Shown here: positions 18,924-27,982 of the stretch, piece after piece | Numbering within the stretch: the stretch's first letter is position 1 | Layout of the letters: each line of letters opens with the position of its first letter | DNA from: JAJCYK01 sp965212195 | GTDB taxonomy: Bacteria; Bacteroidota; Bacteroidia; Cytophagales; Cyclobacteriaceae | Direction of reading: 5' to 3' | Assembly: GCA_965212195.1 (NCBI GenBank) | Contig: CBDBUW010000010.1 | Coordinates: forward strand, 930,001 to 994,000 | Length of the DNA stretch: 64,000 bases | Notes under the pieces: model-generated | The model's input: the letters and a program-made list of their open reading frames with translations, nothing else | Told to the model about the DNA's origin: nothing | Databases searched by the model: none | Position numbers and translations under genes: made by a program

Positions 18924-20612
18924 TTAAAAGGAAGCAAATTTTCTTTTCCGCCAAAACTGACGTACCGCAGCGTAAATTACCAGAAGGATCAACGGAACAA
19001 CCAAATTAATCAGTTGCCATTTCACCCGCTCCTCTCCTATGCGCACCGTGTCCAGTGGTCTTATTTTAATTTCTTTGGTTCGAGCATTTATGATTCCCTG
19101 GTCATTAAGCAGATATGAAACGGCGTTCATAATAAAGTCCCGATTGGCAAATGCTTCCTGACCAGTAGCCAGGTCAAATCCCATGGGTAAGGGCTGCTGG
19201 GTTTTAGGATTAATATCGTTACGCAACATGTCGCCATCGGCCACCACTACTATCTTGGAGGGTTCTCCATCGGCTTTGAATCCATCGTCGACTACACCCT
19301 CAGGCACCAGGCGATTCTTGTATAGCGAGGTAAAAGAACCTTCCAGCAAATAGGCCAAAGGAATGGGTCCTTGATTGAAGGTTTCCGGATTGAATTCTTT
19401 CCGAAGCTCGTTTAGGCTCACTTTAACCGGATAATCAACCTTCCGGGAATATTGGGAGCTGTATAGTAAAGGGGTTTTAGTAATACCATCTGCTTTTACA
19501 GTATCCATACTGGAAACGAATTTTCCGCTCAGAGCATCCAAATTCTTAACAATAGGGTGCTCGCCAGAATAGTTGATGAGTGGATAAAAGGGCCAATTCA
19601 GCCAATTGATATTCGGTTGATTACCTACGTTTCCGGTGATAATAGGATATCGCTGGCTCAATCGGTCAACCAAAAGGTCTTTATTGATCCTAACCCCATA
19701 CTTAAAGAGCAGGTCGTCCAGATTGGTCTCGTAAGGAAAGGCATATGTTCCCGCACCGGTAATACTGTCCATTTCCACCTGTAAAGCATCCAGGAAAAAC
19801 AGGACCTTGCCCCCGTTCATGACAAACTGGTCTAACTTGTATTTGTCCTCTTCAGAAAAGACCTGAATAGGTTTTACTACCAGGGCCGCATCGTAGCCCA
19901 CTAGGTTTGATCCTTGGGCAAGGTTTACATTGCGCACTTGGTACCGGTCCAGCAAACTATTGGTAAGATCCACAATTTCTGGATTTTCCAACTCTCCATG
20001 TCCTTTAATCAAAGCAATACGGGGACGGTCAATCGTGGCTAAGGCTCTGATAGCTGAGGCCAGTTCATATTCCAGCCCTTCAACACTTTGATTTAATTGT
20101 TCGTCAGGCCCCTCCCCTTTATTCCCCTTCAATAGCAGTACACCAAGCTCTCGGTTTCCCTGAGCTACCACAGCCCCGGGGAAGATCACTTTTTCAGTTT
20201 TTTGACCATCCTTTGTATCGATAACGTTAGAGGCCTGGATTCCCTTTTGGATCAATTCGTTGTAGAATTCCTGCCGGGCCTGGGCACTGACAGCTTGATC
20301 CGGATCTATGAACTGAAACTGCAATCGGTCACCGGCATGGACCCTAAACTCCTCCAGGGTCTCTTTAATGGATTTCTGTAATCTCAGGAAACCAGCGGGC
20401 ATTTCTCCTTCCAGATAAACTTCCAGATACACGGTTTCCTGCAGGTTGCGCAACAACTCCTTGGTGGCCGGCTGAATCGAATAGCGTTTTTCGTCCGTCA
20501 GGTCCCAGCGTTGTGGAAAATGACCAGAAAATTGATTGGCTATTACGCAGGCCATAATTCCTATGGCAAACAGCAATAGATCGGTAATCTTACTTTGATT
20601 CCTGGTTACCAT
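18924..20612 (-). CDS. gldG: Gliding motility-associated ABC transporter component GldG
   Basis: 562 residues. An N-terminal helix (about 9-27), a large periplasmic ABC_transp_aux domain and a C-terminal helix (LINLVVPLILLVIYAAV) just before a basic tail match GldG. The motif RWDLTDEKRYSIQPATKELL and YELASAIRALATIDRPRIALIKGHGE are characteristic. In Flavobacterium johnsoniae GldA, GldF and GldG form an ABC transporter needed for gliding. Overlaps gldF by 7 bp. Confidence 0.93.
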   Translation of the reverse strand: MVTRNQSKITDLLLFAIGIMACVIANQFSGHFPQRWDLTDEKRYSIQPATKELLRNLQETVYLEVYLEGEMPAGFLRLQKSIKETLEEFRVHAGDRLQFQFIDPDQAVSAQARQEFYNELIQKGIQASNVIDTKDGQKTEKVIFPGAVVAQGNRELGVLLLKGNKGEGPDEQLNQSVEGLEYELASAIRALATIDRPRIALIKGHGELENPEIVDLTNSLLDRYQVRNVNLAQGSNLVGYDAALVVKPIQVFSEEDKYKLDQFVMNGGKVLFFLDALQVEMDSITGAGTYAFPYETNLDDLLFKYGVRINKDLLVDRLSQRYPIITGNVGNQPNINWLNWPFYPLINYSGEHPIVKNLDALSGKFVSSMDTVKADGITKTPLLYSSQYSRKVDYPVKVSLNELRKEFNPETFNQGPIPLAYLLEGSFTSLYKNRLVPEGVVDDGFKADGEPSKIVVVADGDMLRNDINPKTQQPLPMGFDLATGQEAFANRDFIMNAVSYLLNDQGIINARTKEIKIRPLDTVRIGEERVKWQLINLVVPLILLVIYAAVRQFWRKRKFASF

Positions 20613-21334
20613 TTGCGCATGCCTATTATGAGTTTAGTCAGCAGTAGTACTGCACCACTAGTACTGACGAAGTAAATAATGTCCCGACTGTCCAGAAGTC
20701 CTCGACTTAAGGCGTTGTAGTGGTATACAATGCCCAATTTTTCTAATTGATAACCAGCTGAACCCCATACATCCAATGCTGCCAAGGAGTCAATCCCATC
20801 GTAAAAAAGGAAACATAAAAAAGCACCCAGGATGAAAGCCACAATTTGATTTTCCGTGAGAGCAGAGGCTAGTACTCCCAGAGCGGCAAAGAGTGCTCCC
20901 AGTAAAAACAAACCGACATAGCTTCCCATAATTCCCGCGCTGTCTAAATTTCCCATGGGGTTGCCCAGTTGGTATACCGAATAATAGTAGATCAAGGTAG
21001 GGATCAGGGCAAATATTACCAGAAACAATGCGGAGAAGTATTTACCCAAAATAATCTGCATATCGGAGAGCGGGCGTGTAAAGAGCAACTCCATAGTGCC
21101 CGATTTCTTCTCTTCAGCAAATAATCGCATGGTAATAGCGGGTATCAGGAACATAAGCACATAGGGCCCCAGACCAAAAAGTGTCTGCATATCTGCATAG
21201 CCGTAATCCAGTACGTTGGTTTGTGGGAATACCCACATCAACAAACCGATACCTGTCAGAAATACAGCTATTACTACATAAGCGATCAGGGAGTTTAGGT
21301 AACTGGCCACTTCCTTCCTGAAAAGACTAAACAT
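20606..21334 (-). CDS. gldF: Gliding motility-associated ABC transporter permease GldF
   Basis: 242 residues with about six membrane helices. It opens MFSLFRKEVASYLNSLIAYVVIAVF and contains LRLFAEEKKSGTMELLFTRPLSDMQIILGKYFSAL, split here across the cytosolic loop that contacts the ATPase. This is the ABC-2 type permease of the GldAFG transporter. Overlaps both the upstream ATPase gene (8 bp) and gldG (7 bp), so the three are one translation unit. Confidence 0.92.
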   Translation of the reverse strand: MFSLFRKEVASYLNSLIAYVVIAVFLTGIGLLMWVFPQTNVLDYGYADMQTLFGLGPYVLMFLIPAITMRLFAEEKKSGTMELLFTRPLSDMQIILGKYFSALFLVIFALIPTLIYYYSVYQLGNPMGNLDSAGIMGSYVGLFLLGALFAALGVLASALTENQIVAFILGAFLCFLFYDGIDSLAALDVWGSAGYQLEKLGIVYHYNALSRGLLDSRDIIYFVSTSGAVLLLTKLIIGMRKW

Positions 21335-22265
21335 CAGTTCCTCCTTTTCCGGTCAGCCCCTGGAAGATCTCCTCCAGGCTTTCAGCCACTAGTTGCATTT
21401 CCACCAGAGTCCATTGCTGTTCTACGGCGTGCTTAAAAATTCGTGATCTCAAGTCTGTCTTATCAACAGTACTTAATAGAAACCCCCCAGTAGGATGGGG
21501 TTTTGCGGAGGCTATGCCTTCGATCTTTAATAACTCATTGACTTCAACTTGGTGATCAAAGTCTATTTTTATGGTCAACCCGCCATCGGCCAGTTTCGAT
21601 TCCTGTTGCAGTTGATCTACCGAGCGATCTGCGGCAATAGAGCCATTATCGATGATCACCACGCGCTGGCACAAAGCCTGTACTTCCTGCATAATGTGTG
21701 TAGAGAACAGCACTGTTTTAGAACGGCTTACCTCCTTAATAAGGCTGCGGATCTCTACGATCTGATTGGGGTCCAGCCCGGTGGTGGGCTCATCCAAAAT
21801 CAATACAGGGGGGTCATGGATGAGGGCCTGGGCCAGTCCTACCCGTTGGCGATACCCTTTGGACAGTGCACCGATTTTCTTGTTTTGTTCTTTGGTTAGA
21901 CCAAACAGTTCCACCACATGTCCTGTACGTTGGCGAAGGTGGGAACCTCTCAGGCCATGCAAGCTACCAATAAAGCCCAGGTACTCGTGCACATACATAT
22001 CCAAATACAAGGGGTTGTGCTCCGGCAGATACCCCACACGGCTTTTTACTTGATGAGGTTGTTCCAGTACCTCAAAACCACATACTTTTAAGGTGCCTGA
22101 AGTAGGCGGAATAAAACAGGTAGCAATCTTCATGGTAGTGGATTTCCCAGCCCCATTTGGACCAAGGAACCCCACGATCTCCCCTTCGTCCACAGTGAAG
22201 GAAATACCATCCAGAGCCTTCTGCTGACCGTAAACTTTCGTAAGATTATCTACTATGATGGACAT
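21327..22265 (-). CDS. gldA: ABC transporter ATP-binding protein GldA
   Basis: 312 residues. Walker A GPNGAGKSTTMK, signature LSKGYRQRVGLAQAL, Walker B VLILDEPTTGLD and an H-loop (STHIMQEVQ) are intact. The N-terminus SIIVDNLTKVYGQQKALDGI is typical of GldA. In F. johnsoniae gldA is apart from gldFG; here it is directly fused in one overlapping operon. A C-terminal extension of about 80 residues is present as in other GldA/CcmA-like ATPases. Confidence 0.9.
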   Translation of the reverse strand: MSIIVDNLTKVYGQQKALDGISFTVDEGEIVGFLGPNGAGKSTTMKIATCFIPPTSGTLKVCGFEVLEQPHQVKSRVGYLPEHNPLYLDMYVHEYLGFIGSLHGLRGSHLRQRTGHVVELFGLTKEQNKKIGALSKGYRQRVGLAQALIHDPPVLILDEPTTGLDPNQIVEIRSLIKEVSRSKTVLFSTHIMQEVQALCQRVVIIDNGSIAADRSVDQLQQESKLADGGLTIKIDFDHQVEVNELLKIEGIASAKPHPTGGFLLSTVDKTDLRSRIFKHAVEQQWTLVEMQLVAESLEEIFQGLTGKGGTDV

Positions 22266-22281
22266 AACACAACTTCAGGGA

Positions 22282-22289
22282 CAAAAGTA
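22282..22289 (-). promoter_or_regulatory. -7 element of the gldA-gldF-gldG operon
   Basis: TACTTTTG on the minus strand matches TAnnTTTG perfectly, 16 bp upstream of the gldA ATG. No clear TTG at -33. Confidence 0.5.
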
Positions 22290-22418
22290 GGACTTGCATC
22301 CATTATTTTAAAGCGTTAGAATGCTAAATATTACATATGTTCAATTACTTTTTTAATGAAGCCAGCAAGGAGCCGAAATACCTGGTTTTCAAGCACGTTT
22401 TGGGTGTTTTTATACCAA

Positions 22419-23231
22419 TTATTGCCTGGCTATCAGTTCCTTGATCAGGGTTGTCATGCGGGGTTCTGCGACTTTGGCGGCGGCGATCACTTCTTCAATA
22501 CTGATCTTCTTGATTTTACCGGGTACACCTAGGTCCGTAATCACTGACACAGCAAACACCGGTAAATCCATGTGACGAGCGGCCAGATTTTCAGGAACCG
22601 TAGACATGCCTACGGCATCTGCTCCAATAACCCGTAAGTATTTGTATTCCGCTACTGTTTCCAGGTTGGGTCCCGGTACCGAAACATACACACCTTGGTG
22701 ACATGGAATATTCAAGTCCATAGCAATCTCCAGGGCCTGTCCCACCATTACTTGGTCGTAAGCCTCACTCATATCAGGAAACCTGGGACCCAGTTCATCC
22801 AGATTTGGCCCCCGCAAGGGATTTTCCGGCTGCAAGTTGATATGATCGTTGATCACCATCAGGTCACTTAACTGGTAGTCTGGATTCAGGCTGCCAGCAG
22901 CGTTGGATATAAAAAGTTTAGTAATGCCCAACATTTTCAACACTCGTACCGGGAACGTGACCTCTTGCATGGAATACCCCTCATAATAATGGAAGCGTCC
23001 CTGCATCACCACCACTTCGATATTACCCAAGGTACCAAAGATCAAGCGACCAGAATGGCTTTCTACGGTAGATACCGGAAAGTGAGGTATATTTTCATAG
23101 TTGATGGTATGTTTTTGATCTACTTCCTGGGCTAAGGAGCCTAAGCCGGTGCCAAGAATTATTCCGAATTGAGGAACTGTGGAGTATTGATCGCGAATGA
23201 AGTCGACGGCTGCTTGGATTTGCTGCATCAT
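22419..23231 (-). CDS. Purine nucleoside phosphorylase I
   Basis: Starts MMQQIQAAVDFIRDQY at 23231 (270 residues); the frame continues upstream to 23306 but that part lies beyond the promoter. Trimeric PNP family: GIILGTGLG (phosphate loop), VVMQGRFHYYEGYSMQEV, NAAGSLNP and GADAVGMSTVPENLAARH are diagnostic. Phosphorolysis of inosine/guanosine to base and ribose-1-phosphate in purine salvage. The last 16 residues include the Lys/Arg-rich end. Followed downstream on this strand by the gldA promoter region. Confidence 0.95.
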   Translation of the reverse strand: MMQQIQAAVDFIRDQYSTVPQFGIILGTGLGSLAQEVDQKHTINYENIPHFPVSTVESHSGRLIFGTLGNIEVVVMQGRFHYYEGYSMQEVTFPVRVLKMLGITKLFISNAAGSLNPDYQLSDLMVINDHINLQPENPLRGPNLDELGPRFPDMSEAYDQVMVGQALEIAMDLNIPCHQGVYVSVPGPNLETVAEYKYLRVIGADAVGMSTVPENLAARHMDLPVFAVSVITDLGVPGKIKKISIEEVIAAAKVAEPRMTTLIKELIARQ

Positions 23232-23254
23232 GGAAGATTGATTTGTTGGCGGCT

Positions 23255-23262
23255 CAAATATA
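23255..23262 (-). promoter_or_regulatory. -7 element of the purine nucleoside phosphorylase gene
   Basis: TATATTTG on the minus strand, perfect TAnnTTTG, 23 bp upstream of the ATG at 23231. Confidence 0.5.
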
Positions 23263-23345
23263 GAAAATTGGCTGGAAATGCATGGGACCCACAGGTCAGC
23301 CCACAAGTAGATCCCGGAATAAATCCGGGGATAGGGAGAGGCTAG

Positions 23346-23400
23346 ACGGCTTGGGGGATTCCCCCCCGCCCCGGTTACAATTTAAGGGTTGAGGGTACCA
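23346..23400 (+). repeat. Dispersed intergenic repeat, copy 1
   Basis: About 55 bp beginning ...CTTGGGGGATT then seven C, GCCCCGGTTACAATTTAAGGG and ending TTGAGGGTACC. It shares the same core with copies at 25839 and 32992 in the same orientation. A small hairpin ATCCCGGA/TCCGGGGAT (23311-23332) lies just upstream. Similarity to copy 2 continues past the core (AGAAAAAATTTGAAC near 23414-23428). Confidence 0.75.
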
Positions 23401-23435
23401 GCAACGGAGATTGAAGAAAAAATTTGAACGGATTG

Positions 23436-24029
23436 CTACAAACTCCAGGTATTTCCCACGTCAGAAAGTGGAATACAGCCTAAATACTCCCCGGGAATCG
23501 GATCGTAGCTCAGTACATTCTTACCAATCTCTTCCGAAGAAAAGTATCCCCACAACATCAGTGATTTGAGGGTTCTATAAAAACCCACGGGCTCTTGTGT
23601 GCCTACCGCAGTTCCCCACACTTGTCCGTTGTATTTGGGTGAGGCTCTTTCCAAATCAGTTAAAAAGCCCCCCCGGTCTTCCGCAGAGATACCGGAGAAA
23701 CTCGCCCCATAATCGTCCCGGCATCGGATATCCAAGGCTTCTATTTCCTCAACCACCATTTTCTGCGCTTCTTCACCATACATTTTTGAGAAGACCAAGT
23801 CGATAAATATATCTACCTTGACCTCCAGCCCTCCGGGAGTTTCGGTTTTTGGAAGAATGGTATCCACCAGGGTTGAGACAAAACTCACCTGATCCTGACT
23901 TAAAAACTGTGGCTGCCAACTTAACCGTTGTTGCTGCTGACAAGACTGCAAAAGGGACAATAAACCAGGGATTAGTACAGTAGATCCCGTTACCATGGCA
24001 GTTTTTCTTAGGGCTTCTCTCCTTTTCAT
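23436..24029 (-). CDS. Gluconate 2-dehydrogenase subunit 3-like protein, twin-arginine/lipoprotein signal
   Basis: 197 residues. The N-terminus MKRREALRKTAMVTGSTVL carries a twin-arginine-like RR motif, a hydrophobic core and a lipobox-like LLQSC, so it should be exported folded and possibly lipid-anchored. The body (VSFVSTLVDTILPKTETPGG..., FIDLVFSKMYG) matches the gluconate_2-dh3 family, the small subunit of membrane GMC-type sugar dehydrogenases. The GMC partner is directly upstream (3 bp gap). No cytochrome c subunit is encoded nearby. Confidence 0.88.
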   Translation of the reverse strand: MKRREALRKTAMVTGSTVLIPGLLSLLQSCQQQQRLSWQPQFLSQDQVSFVSTLVDTILPKTETPGGLEVKVDIFIDLVFSKMYGEEAQKMVVEEIEALDIRCRDDYGASFSGISAEDRGGFLTDLERASPKYNGQVWGTAVGTQEPVGFYRTLKSLMLWGYFSSEEIGKNVLSYDPIPGEYLGCIPLSDVGNTWSL

Positions 24030-24032
24030 TTT

Positions 24033-25739
24033 CTACAGGTTATTCTTGTTGAGTTCTGAAATAGCATGATGAGCGGCTCGCGCCGTCAGGGCCATATAGG
24101 TAAGGCTGGGGTTTACGCAGGAGGAAGAGGTCATGCACGCCCCGTCGGTAACAAACACGTTTTTTGCGGCATGGATCTGATTTGTACCATTCAGTACGGA
24201 GGTTTTAGGATCACGGCCCATGCGGGCAGTACCCATTTCGTGTATTCCAAACCCCGGTTCATGCTCATTGTCGAACCCCACCACGTCCTTTACTCCAGCC
24301 CGCTCCAGCATTTCCACGGCGTCTTCTTGGATCTGTTTGTTTATGGCTTTCTCATTTGCTTTAAACTCACAATCGATAGCTAAAGTAGGTTGACCCCATT
24401 TGTCCAACAAATCCTTATTTAAGGTTATTTTGTTCTCATGATAAGGCAGGCATTCCCCAAATCCGGTAATAAAAAACTCCCAGGGTCCGGGTTTCATAAG
24501 CCCGTCTTTAAAATCAGCTCCAAAAGATTCCTGATTGGCTCCGGCACCCCAACCACTACGACCGCCACCGCCCTGATACCCAAAACCTCTCACAAACTTT
24601 TCGGAAGTAGTGGCCTGGTCGATGTTGACATAGCGAGGGATATAAATACCATTAGGTCTCCGGCCTTTGTAATACTTATCTTCAAAGCCCTCTACCCTTC
24701 CCATAGCTCCTACCCTATAAGTATGATCCATAAGATTATGGCCCAGCTCTCCGCTGTCATTACCCAACCCGTTCTCAAAACGGCTGGAGGTGGAGTTCAA
24801 AAGAATTTGAGTGGTGCTTAAGGCCGAGGCATTGCAGAAAATGATTCTGGCCGAGAATTCGATGTCTTCGGAAGTTTCAGCATCTAAAATGCGTACCCCG
24901 GTAATTTTTTCCTTAGTCTCATCATAGATGATGGATTGTACTATTGAATAAGGCCTAATAGTAAGGTTGCCGGTAGCATTGGCTGCTGGCAAAGTGACGG
25001 CATTACTGCTGAAATAGGCACCATAAGGGCAACCGCGACTGCAGCGGTTTCTATACTGACACTTTCCCCTCCCGTTCAATGGTTCTGTGAGGTGAGCGGC
25101 CCGGCCAATGATCAGATGTCGGCCTGGAAATTCCTTTTCGATGCGCCCTTTTATACTTTTCTCCACACAGTTAAGTTCCATGGGCGGAAGGAAATGGCTG
25201 TCAGGCAACTGGGATAAGCCCAGTGGTTCACCACTAATACCGGCAAATTTTTCCACATAATCATACCAGGGTTCAATATCCTGGTAACGTATAGGCCAAT
25301 CAACACCGTAGCCGTCCTTAACGTTGGCTTCGAAGTCCAAGTCACTCCAACGGTAACATTGCTTACCCCACAAGAGCGACCTCCCCCCCATTTGATGAGC
25401 GCGCACCCAGAGAAACGGTTTCACCTCCGTGTAGGGATTTTCCAGGTCGTTGGCGTAAAAATGTTTGGTGTCCTCACCAATGAAGCCTGTTCTTATGGAA
25501 TTTTTGTGCTTTCCCCTATCCTCAGGACTGATAGCACCTCGCAATTCATGATCCCAAGGATCATTGTTCATGGTGGGATAGTCCTTTACGTGCTCTACCA
25601 ATCTTCCCCTTTCCAGCACTAAAGTTTTGAGTCCGTTTTCACAAAGCTCTTTCGCGGCCCAACCACCGCTGATCCCAGAACCAATTACGATTGCATCGTA
25701 GGTCTGCTGTTGTTTTGCATCAATATTGAAATTGGCCAT
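24033..25739 (-). CDS. GMC-family FAD oxidoreductase
   Basis: 568 residues. The FAD-binding N-terminus is DAIVIGSGISGGWAAKEL with the acidic LVLERG strand end. The Cys-rich CQYRNRCSRGCPYGAYFSS and a C-terminal CVNPSLTYMALTARAAHH belong to the GMC family subgroup that includes gluconate/2-keto-gluconate dehydrogenase large subunits. No own signal peptide, so it probably rides out with the twin-arginine signal of the small subunit. Substrate (sugar, polyol or inositol) is not readable from sequence. Confidence 0.92.
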   Translation of the reverse strand: MANFNIDAKQQQTYDAIVIGSGISGGWAAKELCENGLKTLVLERGRLVEHVKDYPTMNNDPWDHELRGAISPEDRGKHKNSIRTGFIGEDTKHFYANDLENPYTEVKPFLWVRAHQMGGRSLLWGKQCYRWSDLDFEANVKDGYGVDWPIRYQDIEPWYDYVEKFAGISGEPLGLSQLPDSHFLPPMELNCVEKSIKGRIEKEFPGRHLIIGRAAHLTEPLNGRGKCQYRNRCSRGCPYGAYFSSNAVTLPAANATGNLTIRPYSIVQSIIYDETKEKITGVRILDAETSEDIEFSARIIFCNASALSTTQILLNSTSSRFENGLGNDSGELGHNLMDHTYRVGAMGRVEGFEDKYYKGRRPNGIYIPRYVNIDQATTSEKFVRGFGYQGGGGRSGWGAGANQESFGADFKDGLMKPGPWEFFITGFGECLPYHENKITLNKDLLDKWGQPTLAIDCEFKANEKAINKQIQEDAVEMLERAGVKDVVGFDNEHEPGFGIHEMGTARMGRDPKTSVLNGTNQIHAAKNVFVTDGACMTSSSCVNPSLTYMALTARAAHHAISELNKNNL

Positions 25740-26169
25740 CTCTAGGGTTGTTTAACACTGAAGATAACTAAAAAATCGGATACAGCGCTGATCTTTCGAG
25801 GTCCAATCAAATCCAGATTAAAGGGAGCTAACCACCACTACACCTTGGGGGATTCCCCCCCGCCCCGGTTATAATTTATGGCTTGAGGGTGTCAAAGATT
25901 GAGATCACAAGAAAAAAATTTGAACTCAATGCTTAGGGCTCCAACCATATTTTACTTCGGAAAGCAGCATGCCCCCACTCACCCCGTAGTATCGCACTCT
26001 AGTGCACTCCGATCTTAGAATATCCAAAGGAGTATTTGGCTGGGATGGTAAAACCTTGCCATACACAATGCATCTTTACATGATCTGGCCAAGGTTAACG
26101 TATCCGTTACGGTTTATTGAAACGTCTTCATGATTGCCGCTGATATTGGAGTACCTATCCAAGGTGTAC
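25740..26169. other. 430-bp intergenic region with repeat copy 2
   Basis: Contains the 5' flank of the GMC gene, the dispersed repeat (25839-25894) and about 270 bp without a supportable ORF or RNA. Downstream of the LRR-like gene stop the minus frame has short fragments only; I see nothing else. Confidence 0.5.
25839..25894 (+). repeat. Dispersed intergenic repeat, copy 2
   Basis: ACACCTTGGGGGATT, seven C, GCCCCGGTTATAATTTATGG, then CTTGAGGGTGTC. The ends carry short inverted ACACC/GGTGT. Same orientation as copies 1 and 3. Confidence 0.75.
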
Positions 26170-27861
26170 CTACAATTTACAGATCCCATTTCCAATGTCC
26201 CGTAGTGAAGGATCGTACCTGTTTCCATTGATATTCAGGTCACCGGACCAACCTCCTTTAACTATTAGCGTTTGCAAGGCACAAAAATCAGAAAGTTCGC
26301 TATTGTCCTCTATGAATATGTCTCCTCCAACACCTAGCAGGTTGTCCAAACCATTCAAACTGATAATTAAGTTGTCATAAACATGTATGTCCTCCCCAAC
26401 ATTCACCAATTCTTGGAGCCCGGTAATGTCTTTTAAAGCTCCATTCGATTCAATAGTAAACCGTTCCTCTACAGTTTGCAGCCCGCGTAAACCAGAAAGG
26501 TCGGCTAGCAAGGAGTTACTAAATAAGAAAACCGATCCTGCACTCTCACGAACATCGTGTAATCCTTCCAGGCTAGTTAAAACTGGGTTCTCCATGATGG
26601 TAATGCTTCCGGTCTCGGTCAAGCTTGACAGGGCCTTCAAATTCTCCAAGCTTAACTGGTTCCTTAACGAGATACTATTGCAAAAAGTAAGGTTATCCAG
26701 ACCATCAAGGGAACGCAAAGACGAATTGTCGAAGAAATTTAGTGAGCCCAATTGACTTAGTCTATTTAATCCTTGTAAGTCAATAAGTCCCGGTGACTGA
26801 TATACTTTAAGGCTCCAAACAATGGTGGTTAAGCTGCTGAGAGCAACTAAGCTTCGGAGGTGTGGATTCCCATCCAACTCCAAACTTCCATCTATAAACT
26901 GGAGTTTCTCCAAACCTGAAAGACCGGTCAACGATTCATTGTTCTCTATCAAAAGATCACCGCAGTTCACCAGGTTATTTAAACCCACTAAATTCTCCAG
27001 CAGCGGATTATCACTGATAGAGAGGCTTGCCAGCATACTGATATTTTCTAGTCCTCTTAAGTCCTGTATTAGGGGATTTCCCCAAACGCCTAAAAAATCT
27101 GCTATATGTTTTATTGATTGCAGACCGGTAAAGTCTTCAAGTACATGGTTCTCTTCAATCTCCAGGTATCCCACAGATTGCAGGTTTTGCAAGCCTGTTA
27201 AATTCTTAAGCTGGTAATTCTGCAACAACTGTAGTCTATGCCCTACAATAGTCAATCCGTCCAATCCCAGCAAGTTAGGTGCCGGTATTCTCTCGATTTC
27301 AAGTGAACTCTCTATGCTGTATAGAGAAGACAAATGGGTAAGATCGAGAATATCGGATTCTTCACCCCCCAAATGCAAGGAGCCCAATATATGGGTATAA
27401 CCTTGTGAGCCGAAGTCTACCAGATCTTTTTGGGTAGATAAATTCACATCACCGGAGAATACTTTGGCGTCAATGCTGAATTGAAAGATGTCACTTTCCG
27501 TTTGTAATCCCTGACTGTCTTTGGCTCTTACCTTCCAGTAGTAGGTCTTTCCAGGCTCCAAAATGTCCAGCACCAAAGAGTCGTTTCTGAGATTATCGGC
27601 TTCCAGACCGAAATCGGAAGGAGCCAAGCTTAGCAATACCGCGTAGGTGATTTCATCGCCATCAGGATCACTGCTGTTCCAGCTTAGGGTTAGATTTGTA
27701 AAATCCTTTAAGGTACTACCATCAGCCGGTATGGGATTGTCAGGGGCCAATGGTGGTTGATTGTTGGACACTGGCGGGTTCACTATAGGGTCTTCATCAT
27801 TGCTGCATGACAGGGTGGCGCAAAACAACAGGAGTATGAATATGGAATGTAACAGTTTCAT
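26170..27861 (-). CDS. Receptor L-domain/leucine-rich repeat lipoprotein with Fn3-like domain
   Basis: 563 residues. Lipoprotein signal MKLLHSIFILLLFCATLSC with Cys19 followed by SNDEDP. Residues about 35-130 form an Fn3-like Ig fold (LTLSWNSSDPDGDEITYAVLL...YYWKVRAKDSQG). From about 150 to the end there are roughly fourteen repeats of 22-25 residues with the pattern L-x-GL-x-x-L-x-x-V-x-x-x-L-x-I-x-x-N, as in Receptor L domains or bacterial LRRs. Surface or periplasmic recognition role is plausible. Neighbour of a similarly built lipoprotein at 27983. Confidence 0.75.
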   Translation of the reverse strand: MKLLHSIFILLLFCATLSCSNDEDPIVNPPVSNNQPPLAPDNPIPADGSTLKDFTNLTLSWNSSDPDGDEITYAVLLSLAPSDFGLEADNLRNDSLVLDILEPGKTYYWKVRAKDSQGLQTESDIFQFSIDAKVFSGDVNLSTQKDLVDFGSQGYTHILGSLHLGGEESDILDLTHLSSLYSIESSLEIERIPAPNLLGLDGLTIVGHRLQLLQNYQLKNLTGLQNLQSVGYLEIEENHVLEDFTGLQSIKHIADFLGVWGNPLIQDLRGLENISMLASLSISDNPLLENLVGLNNLVNCGDLLIENNESLTGLSGLEKLQFIDGSLELDGNPHLRSLVALSSLTTIVWSLKVYQSPGLIDLQGLNRLSQLGSLNFFDNSSLRSLDGLDNLTFCNSISLRNQLSLENLKALSSLTETGSITIMENPVLTSLEGLHDVRESAGSVFLFSNSLLADLSGLRGLQTVEERFTIESNGALKDITGLQELVNVGEDIHVYDNLIISLNGLDNLLGVGGDIFIEDNSELSDFCALQTLIVKGGWSGDLNINGNRYDPSLRDIGNGICKL

Positions 27862-27925
27862 GATTCTGGAAGGTTAATTAATAAGTATGGGTAGGTTTAA
27901 AAAATTGAAATTGGAGCGTCAGTTT

Positions 27926-27963
27926 AAGTGAGGGCCCCAGAGTGTAGACCCCGGCCCTCACTT
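27926..27963. terminator. Strong hairpin terminator downstream of the Kelch lipoprotein
   Basis: Perfect 11-bp stem AAGTGAGGGCC (27926-27936) and GGCCCTCACTT (27953-27963) with a 16-nt loop. The better T run is on the plus strand, but the nearest upstream gene is the minus-strand gene ending at 27983, so it most likely terminates that one. Confidence 0.65.
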
Positions 27964-27982
27964 TTATAATCTGAACATGCGA

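Noticed and set aside
22337..22444. 35-codon plus-strand ORF (MFNYFFNEASKEPKYLVFKH...) across the PNP gene end
   Set aside because: It overlaps the coding end of the phosphorylase, has no recognised relatives and no promoter; left out.
25895..26169. Possible decayed tail of the L-domain gene
   Set aside because: Translated fragments after the stop show no clear repeat pattern; nothing supports a pseudogene.
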